Shown here: piece after piece, positions 54,593 to 64,000 of the stretch
Numbering within the stretch: the first letter of the stretch is position 1
How the letters are laid out: each line of letters begins with the position of its first letter
Origin: Pezicula radicicola
Taxonomy: Eukaryota > Ascomycota > Leotiomycetes > Helotiales > Dermateaceae
DNA: 64,000 nucleotides
Assembly (NCBI GenBank): GCA_003008705.1
Contig: PDUO01000017.1
Coordinates: forward strand, 3,827 to 67,826
Direction: 5' to 3'
Made by a program: the position numbers and the translations under genes
The notes under the pieces: model-generated
Told to the model about the DNA's origin: nothing
The model's input: only the letters and a program-made list of their open reading frames with translations
The model's database searches: none

Positions 54593-55895
54593 ATGAGCGC
54601 AAACTGTGTTGAAGTTGGTGATGCAAACCCTGATGTGGCGGGGATCGGAGTAAGCAGCTCAGCCCTTTGCGATGTCATGGATCACTGACAATCACACTGC
54701 GAAGATCATCTTGTCATTCAGCATCCAGGCTGGAATTGCAATCATAGTATCGTTCTACTCGTTCTACTTGGAGTGCAAGATAGTCCGTCATAGTGCAGTC
54801 GAGGGAATTGCAATCTACCAGAAGAAGCGCAAAATTGCAAACGAGATCCTTCTCCAAGGAGGAGACGTCCAAACCATAACAGGTACGCACTTGAATCCTG
54901 TCGCTCTCTTCGATGGTAAAGACTAACTATCCAAGGGATCTCGCTACTACTTACCGCCATTATGCAGATCGACAGCCTCCCATTTTACCATCTTCATATC
55001 ATATATGACACTGTTAGTTTTGTCGGGTATGTTTTGGCAGCAGACCCCGATCCATTGGAAATTCGTAATTCAGAAGGCCAAGACTCAGATTTTGTTAGCA
55101 TCTCTCTTTGCGCATCGGCAGTGTGCTCGCTCAATTCCGACATGGATGGGAAGTACATTCGGTATATACTCATTACGCTTTTTGCAGTCCTGTATCTTGC
55201 TTACGCTTCTCTTTTCGGCACCCACCTGCAGTCATGGAACTACGACAACCGGGGCCATTGTTACAACACTTCGAAAATCGCCCTTCCAAATGCTTCGCAT
55301 CCTTACGTCGACACCATCTACCTTGCAATGACTTGCCTCTACTTTTTGGCTACGCTTTGGTGGGCACTGGGTCGCATTCGACCTTATCTCTACGCGACCT
55401 ACAGAGCCATTTCCAAATTACATTCAATAAAATGGCTGGAAGGAGGATCATCTTCTCTTAACACTCAGATAACGCTTACGGAACAGTTCGTAGTTTTGAA
55501 TGTTGCGGCCGTCCAATTCCCGCTCCATATTTACTCTGTATTCACATTACGCTCGTCGAATGAGCTTTTGCTCAACAGTGGCAGCTCGGAACAGCAATGG
55601 GGCTTCGGGCAAATTGTTGCTATGGTCTTGCTTACCAACAATGTCATTGTCCTGCTAAGTGGCATTCAAGGTGGGGTTTACTCTCTGTCTCATCCTATTT
55701 GATGTATCGGTCAATTTCTCACAAAATTCAACAGACTACAGAAAGAAGAGCGAACGAGACAAATCTACCAAAACCAAACCACTCGTAGCAAATCACAATA
55801 CCGGTGCTATATTAGAAGTTGACCGGATCTCTCATCGGTCATTAGGAGAGCCTGCGGCTGAAACACATCTAGTGGAAGCAAGCGATCGAGTTTAG
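54593..55895 (+). CDS. Multi-pass membrane protein of unknown function (fungal)
   Basis: Exons 54593-54649, 54705-54882, 54936-55670, 55735-55895; introns of 55, 53 and 64 bp, in phase; 376 residues. The N-terminus MSANCVEVGDANPDVAGIG is the NPDvsGiGV-type lead seen in a fungal family of uncharacterised integral membrane proteins. About six or seven hydrophobic spans follow: IILSFSIQAGIAIIVSFYSF, ISLLLTAIMQIDSLPFYHLH, YIRYILITLFAVLYLAYASL, TIYLAMTCLYFLATLWWALG, FVVLNVAAVQFPLHIYSVFT and IVAMVLLTNNVIVLLSGIQ. The C-terminal tail is hydrophilic (RKKSERDKSTKTK..). The topology resembles a 7TM receptor, but no receptor signature was recognised. It sits between two RIP relics. Confidence 0.75.
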
Positions 55896-56343
55896 ATCTC
55901 GACATGGCAGCGCAAGCTTTCTCAGAACCCAATCCCTCATATTCTAGCTTCCAAATAACCCTTTCCGCCACGTCAAGGAGACCATCTCATCATTCCCGCA
56001 ACCATCCATCAACAAACTCTCCCTCCCACTGGGGGCATCAACAGTGCATAACAGCATTATGATACTCCATCCCCAACTCTCTCACCTTCTTCCCCCACCT
56101 TTCCTAATCGCTCTTCACCGCATCCTCACTCTGGCAAACCCTCATCAGCTCCTTCCTCAACTCCTCCGCCTTCGGTCTCAGTTCCTTGGCCGTTCTATGC
56201 GCCATACGATGACCATAGCAGTAGACTTCTTGCCTAGCACGTCCTTTGCATGGATTTGTAAGATTGCGAGATGGATTTCCAGGTAGATAAGGAGAGTAGG
56301 GAAGAAGGAGGTGTGGGCGACGATGGTTAAAACCCTCCAAAAT
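55896..56343 (-). other. Possible gene fragment (56104-56340) cut by repeat
   Basis: A minus-strand frame ends with HRMAHRTAKELRPKAEELRK and ELMRVCQSEDAVKSD (56104-56340), which looks like a protein C-terminus. An overlapping second frame (56178-56366) reads LIYLEIHLAILQIHAKDVLG. Upstream (to the right) the sequence changes abruptly into AT-rich relic at about 56345, so any gene is 5'-truncated. Family not recognised. Confidence 0.3.
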
Positions 56344-57320
56344 GTACTCAAAAAACGTACCAACACTAATCGAATATTAAAGAAGAGGGAGAAGTAGATG
56401 CTAAGCGGGGAATATTATTAACAGATAGAGGTTGGCTTAGACAATAAACCGTTCCTATAGCTAGTAGACTCCGAAAATACTAAGGCTAGTATCTAGTAAA
56501 TTAGGCAGAAATTCATAAAAGTACACTTATAAGACTTAGATCTTAGTAATTTAATTAGGTTAGACTAACTAGAGATAGATACTACAACTATCGTCAATTA
56601 AGGGATTAGTGCACTATCATTCTTAAGAAGAATTATAGCAAGGGGAGGATAATGTCCTTTCTCTACTAGATCTATACAAACTATCTAGCAAAGAAGTAAA
56701 AGAAGAGGAAGAGAAGGTTAATCTACACGTACTAGTAGGATTTTAAGATTATTTACTGCCGAGTGAATAGTGAATATATAGACACGAATAATAGACACAA
56801 GGTCGTTAAGGTATAGTAATCCTCCTCTACCGTTGTTCTTGTATTATACACTAATCTATGATTAAAGTCATTGATAGTACACTTAAGGTCGACTTTGAGC
56901 TAGATACTACGTCTAAACCCAAGTCAATAGCCGGACCGGACGACTTACTTCTTATGCTCGTTAGCACTAGGCCCGTGATAAATCCGTCTTCCTTACCGAT
57001 ATAGAATCTACTAAGCGAGGCTTTTACAAAGTATATAAACTTTGATTTTAGTTTCGTACGACGTATCCTTAGAAGCAGCTTACATAATAGCCTGTCTCAG
57101 GTTTAATACTTCTTCTACCTTAATCCTAATTCTCTAAGCTATTATTTTAAGAGGACAAAAATGCATAAGATAAGCGAGCTACTAGCTTATCTCCCTTATG
57201 AACCGAAGTAGTAGGGTCCGTGTATAAGTACTTGTTTAGGAGACGCCTGTTAGATTACTAGTTCTAAAGACTATAGGATAGTACAATACTATAAACGAAG
57301 TTCCAAAAGAGCGAGAAAAG
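56344..57320 (+). pseudogene. RIP-degraded DUF3435-like (tyrosine recombinase type) relic
   Basis: AT-rich, stop-filled sequence in which two plus-strand frames still show protein-like patterns. One is IMSFLY, TAG, IYTNYLAKK, TAA, KKRKRRLIYTY, TAG TAG, DFKIIYCRVNSEYIDTNN (about 56658-56790). The other is IDSTLKVDFELDTTSKPKSI, then AGPDDLLLML (about 56870-56960). The order (Arg/Lys-rich helix, Y-W-x-x-F-K-x-x-Y, then KP-x-x..D-D-L-L-L-M-L) resembles DUF3435 proteins, the group that includes YR 'captains' of Starship elements and related cryptons. Ambers sit at Trp-like positions. It is too damaged for firm assignment. Confidence 0.4.
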
Positions 57321-57622
57321 GAAAAAGACAAGTATAGTTGTTGCTACTCAACACATTCGGGAAAAAAAACAACTATTGTTCTAAAGGCGCTACATCATTA
57401 TATCTCCATCGAATGTATGGAGGCATATCTCATTCTCACATCAGGTCTAATTGGTTTAGTATTCTGAACCCGCATAAGGAAGAGCATCGTCCACTGTATA
57501 TAGCCCATTCCAATCAGTCTTACGACCCTGCGGTCTGTTGAAAAGTGCATTACTAGCTAAATTATTCTTTACCCATCCACATAGTCCTTACAGGTTCTTC
57601 CAATTCAAGCTGGGACCCAGGG
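57321..57622. other. Gene-free stretch
   Basis: About 300 bp between the relic and the 3' end of the large regulatory-type gene; composition returns to normal. Nothing else seen. Confidence 0.45.
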
Positions 57623-60600
57623 TTACTCTACCGCCTTTGCCGCCGCCTTCTTGGCTGCTGATTCGGGCACGAATTGTTTGAAATCTTCGAGCAGTTCTGG
57701 CGCATCAGCGAAAAGGGTTGTGACATGTTCATGCACGACCTGAATCGGCTTCGACTCTCTCTGATAAGCTTGAAGGATCTCTAAGAATTGCTTATATATC
57801 TCTGGTCGATCTTGAAAGCGGCGCTTCGCGATATGTCAGTCGCCATTCAAACGTAACTGTGGGATTTGATGCTTGCCTTGATCTTGTTAATATAAGAGAT
57901 GGCGTCATTGAACTCAACAGGCGCTCTAGACCGTGGCTGAGGGCTATGTTTCCAACTGCTGACAGCTCTCTCAATTAGATCCCGCTTTCCACGAATACAA
58001 GGATTCAGCTCAGCTAGCGCCCAACCAACGGTGTTATACTCGGACTTTTGATTCCCTCCATCTTGGTTCTGATTGTGGTATGCGTTTGGATAAACGCAGT
58101 TCTCAGTTTTAAATTCTGGACTTATAGTTTCAACGTTTACCGACTCTACGTCACTCCTAATTGTGTATTCCATTTTAACGCGATCGCCCAAATACTCAAA
58201 AGTAATCCACCGGACGCCATTCTTGTCTCGTTTCACGTGTACGGGTTTTGTGTCTAGGACATGGCTAGACGTAGGATCGAAGTCGATCAAGCTAACGCCA
58301 CTTTGACCACCAGAAACATGGTTTGGGTTAGAGCCTTGAGGGGTAATATTCTGGTGCTGTACGGATGACGTTTCTTTATTCTCCTCCCCAGAGGTTAATG
58401 GGACTGTAGTGTGTTCATCGTCGGAGATCTCGTCTGCCTGTAGTGTACAGAATAATGAGCAGTCCTTCTTGATGCCATAATCACGGATTGGAGCGACAGG
58501 ATCATCGAGCTGACGACCTCGGAAGGATACACTGATTTGTTGGCTGCGCTTGGGGTCGACTTTCATTGCAGCACCCAAACTTTCGCGCAACCTTTTTAGT
58601 GTGACTGTACCGTTTTCAATGGAACTGACCGGAAAGTGTATTGAATACAGTGCCTCAGGACTCCTGATCAAAAGTACGTCCCTTCCCGCATTTTCGTCAA
58701 CAAGCGCAGACTGTCCGTTAAGTCTTTCTAGTACAGTACCCATTGGGGTAGTGAGCCTAATGGTACTTTGTCCCTTGTCTGCATTACAGGCTATTGCATA
58801 GCCTGGCGGAAGGAAAGTATTGAACCCAGAAATGAGGCCCAGGCGTCCGTCGAATAGTTCGGTGATACGATTAATGACTCCAGGAGTATCGATACTAAAG
58901 TAAGTTAGGGTGGTTTTAGTGAGTTCGGATGATTTATACTGACACTTGATTCTTGAAATCTTTCATGATGTCTAGAAAGCGGTTATATACCTCTGGCTGG
59001 TCAGCAAAAGCTACCTTAACATGATCTAAATATTCCAATGCATCGTTTAGGATGGGTTGCTTTCCAGCTGAGTTTAATGGCAACTTGGGTGAATCTTCGT
59101 TGTGAGACGCTGTAATGGACCCTAACGACGTAGGTTCGTTGTTAGCACTTGTGTTAGTGACCTCAGCAGGTGGTGCCTTGATATCGAATTGGGCGGAATT
59201 AAAGGGGGTACGAGGCGCCGGTTTTTCCAAATTTGCATGGTTATTTGCCTCTCGGTGCCTTTCCATTTGTAACATAGTGGCCCTTTGACGGTCGATTGGT
59301 CTGGGTTTACAATCGACACAAGAATGGCTAAATTTATCAATATAAACATCTATATTGTCTGGATAATAGCATTCAATATGCTGCCAAGTGTTACAGTTTT
59401 CGCAGTAAATGGTATTCCCGTCGTCGTCGCTAAAGTCGCACACACACTTAATCGTGTACGGCTCTTCTTCCACCTCCGTAACTTTTGATGTGGGGTGGAA
59501 TAGGAGACCTGTGGGGTCTTGGACATTCTCACTTGGGGATACTGCGGCATTGTCGAGGATAGTGTCGTGTTCTGGTTTTGCTGAAACATCCGTATGGATA
59601 TCCTCATCATCTTGACTCTCGCCGTCGGACTCACTCTCGAAGTCAAGCCCCGAGGGAAGAGCACCAAGCGAAATTTCTTCAAGATGCCCTCCAAGATGCT
59701 TAGTGATGGCAAGTTTGCCGACTCCGGTATCGTTGTGGCACAACGGGCACTCGAAAGATTCCCACCGAGGCTCCAGGACATGATCAAACGCCAGGTGAGA
59801 GATCCAATCGTTCCGGTTCTTGAATAACTTGTCCCCATATGAACATGATGAGTCAAGACATAGCCATGGACAAAGATCTGCATAGAGGTGTTGCTTCCAA
59901 GCTGAATTGTTTGAGATGAGAACTGATCTCCCGCAAGCGACGCATGGAAATGGCTTTCCGGCCTTACCCTCTGGAGGCAGAGGAGGCACTCGGACAGAGC
60001 GGCCATCACCGCCGCCATAAGACATGATTGTTTCCGCATAAGACGATGCAGGTGGTAGTGATGTGCCGAGGCCTGAATCATGGAACTTTGAGCCATTAAT
60101 GGCACCTGCTTGAGCTAGAAACAAGAGTGCGTTCCCATCATCGTCTGCGAGTGCTTCATGTTCTTGCCTGTCTCGTTCTTCTTGACATCTGATGTACCGC
60201 TCATAATTCGCTTTGCCCAGTCGAAAGATGAGCGAATCCACAGCTTGTGGGAATCGGCTTTCCACCTTGTCGCAATAGGCTTTATGCGGAGCCCATTCAA
60301 TTACATGACTATACGGAGCTGACTTCTCTTTATCTCTCACCACATCCAAGACAGGGCTCCTAAACAGAGGGTCAAGCTCCATTAAGCACATAGTGTCAGT
60401 TTGAAGGTCCTCCACGATCTCTCGAATGCTATCATCGCCGAAGTCTGAGGAGTCACCACTCGAGCTTGACTCGTCATCGTCATCTCCAATCCTTTCAACA
60501 AGAGTCTTCACTTCAAGAACCAGATGGCTGAACGGCTCAGGAACAAGTTCAACTGATTCGTCAGTAAGTTGTGGGACTAGTCCTATGGTCTGCGTCAGAG

Positions 60601-61028
60601 GTCTACTTCTCGGCACAATGAGACCCGTCCAGGATAGGGCACCATCAATCCATATGCGTTGTGATGCACTTACGATCTGTCAATGAAGTACCAATACTCG
60701 CAAGAAGCTTCAAGGTAGCTATACGCAACTTCTGCGATCTCTCGAAGGTATCGTCTAGATCTCCCCGCGAGACGCCATAGCCATCTGACCATAATTTCAA
60801 GCGGCTGAAACTTCGCTCGAGGCTAACACTATTTGATTTCGTGATGGCCCAATTTTCGCCTTTCGACAAGGTCTTGACGATCTCGCGGAAAAGCTCCAGA
60901 CTCTCGGCGCAGAGCCTCGCAGTAAGGCTCCTCTCATCTGGGCTCCCCTCATTGTATGAGGTCGCCTCTAGAAACTGGCGGATAATCAGCGCCGCATCGT
61001 AGGTGTCTTGTGCCTTGAGAAATTCCAT
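57623..61028 (-). CDS. C2H2-like / PHD / PAH / ubiquitin-like / PAH multidomain protein
   Basis: Exons 60674-61028, 58944-60582, 57877-58894, 57623-57823; introns of 91, 49 and 53 bp, in phase; 1070 residues. The third intron appears to be GC-AG (AAG|GCAAGC .. GCGAAG). The N-terminal 120 residues (MEFLKAQDTYDAALIIRQFL..) are the lead of a fungal C2H2-type family. A Cys/His zinc region follows (about 330-419: FPCVACGRSV, CPWLCLDSSC, FECPLCHNDT..KHLGGHLEEI). Next is a PHD finger (about 496-543: CVCDFSDDDG, IYCENCNTWQHIECYYPD, CVDC), and a PAH-like segment (about 630-664: NDALEYLDHVKVAFADQPEV, YNRFLDIMKDFK) continuing DTPGVINRITELFDG and GFNTFLPPGY. Then comes a ubiquitin-like stretch (about 767-816: ISVSFRGRQLDDP) and a second PAH (about 991-1060: FNDAISYINKIK, RFQDRPEIYKQFLEILQAYQ). 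PAH domains are the Sin3 corepressor modules and PHD reads histone H3, so a chromatin role is likely. It is divergent with the gene at 61350. Confidence 0.8.
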
Positions 61029-61349
61029 GAATGCGTGCTCTGGCAGTTGCGTGCGACGAGGCCCTTCAGAAAATGAGGGACGGCGATGGGAGGATAGAAG
61101 TTATCAATACCCAGGCAATCATAATCATTCACAGCTTGTGGATGTTGCCTGTTCGTGGCTGAGCCAAGCTGACAGCCAATTAGCACTGGATAACTTCCCT
61201 GTAGTCTGCATCTGCATCGTCACGGAATGCAAGCCTCCAGCTGCTGCAACACACCATAGCAGTCCGCAACTTCAGCCCCAGAGCCTCGTTCAGAATGCCT
61301 TCAAATCTTCCCAGCAACCAAGCGACTCTCGTCTGTTTTCAATGCAATA
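61029..61349. promoter_or_regulatory. Bidirectional promoter between two regulatory-type genes
   Basis: 321 bp between divergent start codons; no TATA box recognised. The short distance suggests the two genes are expressed together. Confidence 0.45.
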
Positions 61350-63241
61350 ATGGACCCTGTATCGCTCACCCTCGGAATCCTACCTTTACTCGGTGGTGCG
61401 ATTAAGGCGTACGGGGCGTTGTACAAGAAACTGAAGATCTTCCGCCACTACTCACGAGAAGTTCACCGAGTCCGCAAGCACCTCGACCGCCAACGACAAT
61501 TCTTTCGCAACGAGACACATCTTCTCATCCGACCGGCCCTCGAAGATGAATGGACGGTCGAATGCATGCTCGAGGATGCAAGCCATGCTGAATGGCACAG
61601 CCAAGAATTGGAAGCAGCGTTGAGGAGAATGCTGGGGAAAAATTACGATGCGTGCTTGGATATTATCGAGGAAATTGGCGGGCTTATCGAGGAACTTCAG
61701 CGAGAAATGGACTGCTTTAACGAAGTCGAGTCGCAACGCCAAAAGGCATGTCAATTAATGTCAACTATGAATTAATTGAGTCGAAAACTGACTTTCGCAG
61801 GGAGAATCGGTCAAAGATGCCCTTCGTCGCTTGGGCGGCAGACTGAAGATTACGTGGGATAAGTCGAAGTTCGAAAGCTCCGTTACGAATCTACGAAACT
61901 CCAACGATGATCTCCGACGCCTTCGTGAACAGGCCGCTGAGCTCCAAAATCCCAAGACGCAGCTGAAAGAGACGCAGAAGCGCCTAGGCCAAGAATATAG
62001 TGACTATGGGACAATAAGACGAGCCTCAAAAGCGCTCCATCTTGCACTGGCAACCGCCTGGTCCAAGCCTGCCACATCTTGCCCCATTGCGGGCTTGCGA
62101 CACAATGTGAAGTTGTTCGTAGACGCAAAAGTGAAGGATGGAGTCCATATGGATATGGCTGTCTTGTGCTACGGGCACGAGTCTGCTACGATGTAGGCAA
62201 CATGTCTTTGCATTTTACTTCAAGTTGAACTTACTTACCTGTCGTAGGAACTTAATGCGACCCAACTTGACAAGATTCCAAGTGCGGTCGCAGGTCATCG
62301 ACTGGATGGAGTCGGGCCTCAACACACCTCCACGTTCAGATGACGGCCGCCAAAAGCGACGGAAAGTGCGCTTTATGGATGATTCCACCGCCTCGAAAGA
62401 CCCAGGATGTACAGCAGCTCCAGCTATGCTACAGACACCTGAGGGCTCAGACACGCAATCGACACAGTCCGATGACCTGTCAGGAAAGGATATATGCTCG
62501 AAACTAACTCAAGAACGATTAAATCCTGTCACCAAGCCCTCTTCTGACTGTCTTGGATTTATTGATACCTGTTGCCAAGAGACCTTTAGGCACTCGCTTT
62601 ACCAAGGCATCGGCCAACAGAGACTGCAACCACAACGCCTTGTCTCGATGGGACAGGCACTTAGTAGTCCAGCGGAGAACTTGCTAACAGTCGTTGACCA
62701 ACTTAAACTAGCACGCAATCTAGTGGCCGCAGTTCTAAAATTCTATTCAACACCCTGGCTAGGACAATACTTCGCGCTGAACGATCTATCCTTCTTCCAA
62801 ATAGGACCCGAGCTTCCTACATGTCTTCAGACGTTGCACTTCGGCACTGACTTCATAAATAAAGAGGGTGTCGAGCTAGAGCCCTCTCCAATGGAGGGTC
62901 TTGAATCGACAAATGCATCAACTTTCATGATGGCAGCTTTTGAAAACGCCAAGCTCCAGTATGGAATTCGGAACTTGACGCTGTGGAGCCTCGGTGCAAT
63001 TCTCCTCCAGATTGGACGCTGGTCCAAGATAGATTCACCAGATGACGTGTTAACAATCCGGAAGCTGTCATCGCAGGCTCCGGCACTCGGCCCACGTTAT
63101 CAGGAGCTGACCAAGAGATGCTTGGAATGCGACTTCGGCTATGGCGAGGATCTATCAAAACCACGTCTGCAGCAGGCCGTGTACGAGAATCTGGTTTGTG
63201 TTTTGAGTGATATGATAAGCAGTCTAGATATTAGTGCCTGA
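61350..63241 (+). CDS. DUF7580-like fungal protein with N-terminal helical (HeLo-like/fungal N) domain
   Basis: Exons 61350-61745, 61801-62192, 62248-63241; introns of 55 bp each, in phase; 593 residues. The first intron needs a GC donor (CAAAAG|GCATGT .. CGCAG); no in-phase GT donor exists nearby. The N-terminus (MDPVSLTLGILPLLGGAIKA, LYKKLKIFRHYSREVHRVRK) is an alpha-helical domain of the type found at the start of fungal incompatibility and NLR-like proteins. A Ser/Thr-rich linker contains GRQKRRKVRFMDD. The C-terminus matches DUF7580: LVAAVLKFYSTPWLGQYFAL, NLTLWSLGAILLQIGRWSKI, and YQELTKRCLECDFGYGEDLS, like a degenerate kinase C-lobe. Likely a signalling or allorecognition component; the function is not shown. 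Confidence 0.78.
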
Positions 63242-64000
63242 AGCGGTATAGGTATTTTTCTTCTAATGGGCTTAGTGCTTTGCGCTTGATGAAAGGATGG
63301 GACTTTACTGGATGCATGTAGATTCGTCAGATAGTTAATGGTAATACACGGCAATCAGAGTTTAAGTGGTTTAGGTGCACTGCGCACATTAATTAACCAG
63401 TTTCTTATAGGGTAGCTCTATCATCTCTAAAATACTAAATATAATCAAGTATAGAGGGAGCTTTTAAATTAGCCGTTTGTTATAGCTGCAATCACAACTT
63501 ATGAGATACCTCTCAATACATGCTCGCCAAACGACAGTGCATATGACCACTCGCCGCTTTGCTCACCCCTCTACTCACCCACCCTTCACACGCAGCCTCC
63601 ACCATCTCACCTCTGCTCACCACTGCCCAGCAGTTCGAAGCCCTTAGTCACTCTCTATGTGCTTTTGAGATGGGTCCTATTCTAGTAGTACTATTGAGAA
63701 TATCAACTCCTGGCAAACAGGATCACATGGAGGCAGAATCTCTGGTAGTCAGAATGGGCTACCAGTTATAAGAATAGCCTGATACCTTACTTATTTTGTG
63801 TTTAACTAAGACTAGAATTCGGTCCTTTGACGCCTACTTCATTCAGCTATTTTCACCTCCTTATAGTACCTATATCATAATATCCAGTACGTATACTAAT
63901 CAAGATGAAGGCCTTAAAAAAAAGACGTAGAAGTTTCCTTGTTCTCTCTCTTGTCTTCTTTCCTTTCTTTTTCTTCTTCGATTTCATATACATGAGCGCA
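63242..64000. other. Gene-free right end of window
   Basis: No supported gene. 63360-63500 is AT-rich; a plus frame at 63559-63771 (70 codons) is featureless. 63910-63970 is pyrimidine/purine-biased (TTTCTTCTTC tract), as in a promoter of a gene starting beyond the window; an ATG at 63991 is too close to the end to judge. Confidence 0.4.

Noticed and set aside
1..64000. tRNA genes, rRNA and CRISPR arrays
   Set aside because: No T-loop GTTCGA with a matching acceptor stem was found on either strand by eye, and no spaced direct-repeat array; a tRNAscan run would be decisive for tRNAs.

Overview
The window is nuclear DNA of a filamentous ascomycete (Pezizomycotina; probably Leotiomycetes, although the class is an inference from gene content and not tested). 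The evidence is many short introns (49-98 bp) with fungal splice sites, a HET-type incompatibility gene remnant, fungal multi-domain families (ankyrin-like with the fungal N-terminal domain, DUF7580-like, DUF3712-like, MAPEG), and AT-rich repeat relics whose open frames are broken mainly by TAG in place of TGG, the signature of repeat-induced point mutation (RIP). Gene models below were joined by hand from reading frames, and each exon junction was checked for splice signals and phase. No tRNA, rRNA or CRISPR array was seen.

Layout. 1-3.5 kb is a decayed repeat edge: AT-rich sequence, a truncated HET gene, a RIP-damaged relic and a MITE. 3.5-9.7 kb holds a small metabolic group: a BBE-like FAD oxidase, a PF12831-type FAD oxidoreductase and an MFS sugar transporter, the last two divergent over one promoter with a minisatellite. 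9.7-18.3 kb holds a MULE-like transposase fragment, two cysteine hydrolases of the isochorismatase fold flanking a DHA1 drug-type transporter, and a luciferase-like FMN monooxygenase pseudogene with three frameshifts. 19-31 kb holds a DUF3712-type membrane protein, a small secreted repeat protein, a MAPEG protein, a GMC oxidoreductase and an ankyrin-type protein.

32-53 kb is a conserved housekeeping block: mitochondrial PDH/BCKDH kinase, a 74-residue proteinase-B-inhibitor (PBI2) gene split into four tiny exons, BMS1, a zinc-type alcohol dehydrogenase-like MDR protein, POP4 head-to-head with a GNPAT-like acyltransferase that ends in a PTS1-like tripeptide, a hypothetical gene, and pantothenate synthetase head-to-head with DBP7. 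Three genes (BMS1, POP4, DBP7) serve RNA processing or ribosome biogenesis.

53-64 kb is accessory again: two RIP-killed relics (one resembling DUF3435 tyrosine recombinases), a multi-pass membrane protein, and a divergent pair of large fungal regulatory-type proteins. One of the pair combines zinc fingers, PHD, PAH, a ubiquitin-like domain and a second PAH; the other is DUF7580-like. Each of the two appears to use a GC-AG intron. This pair and the oxidase/transporter group are the most interesting parts.
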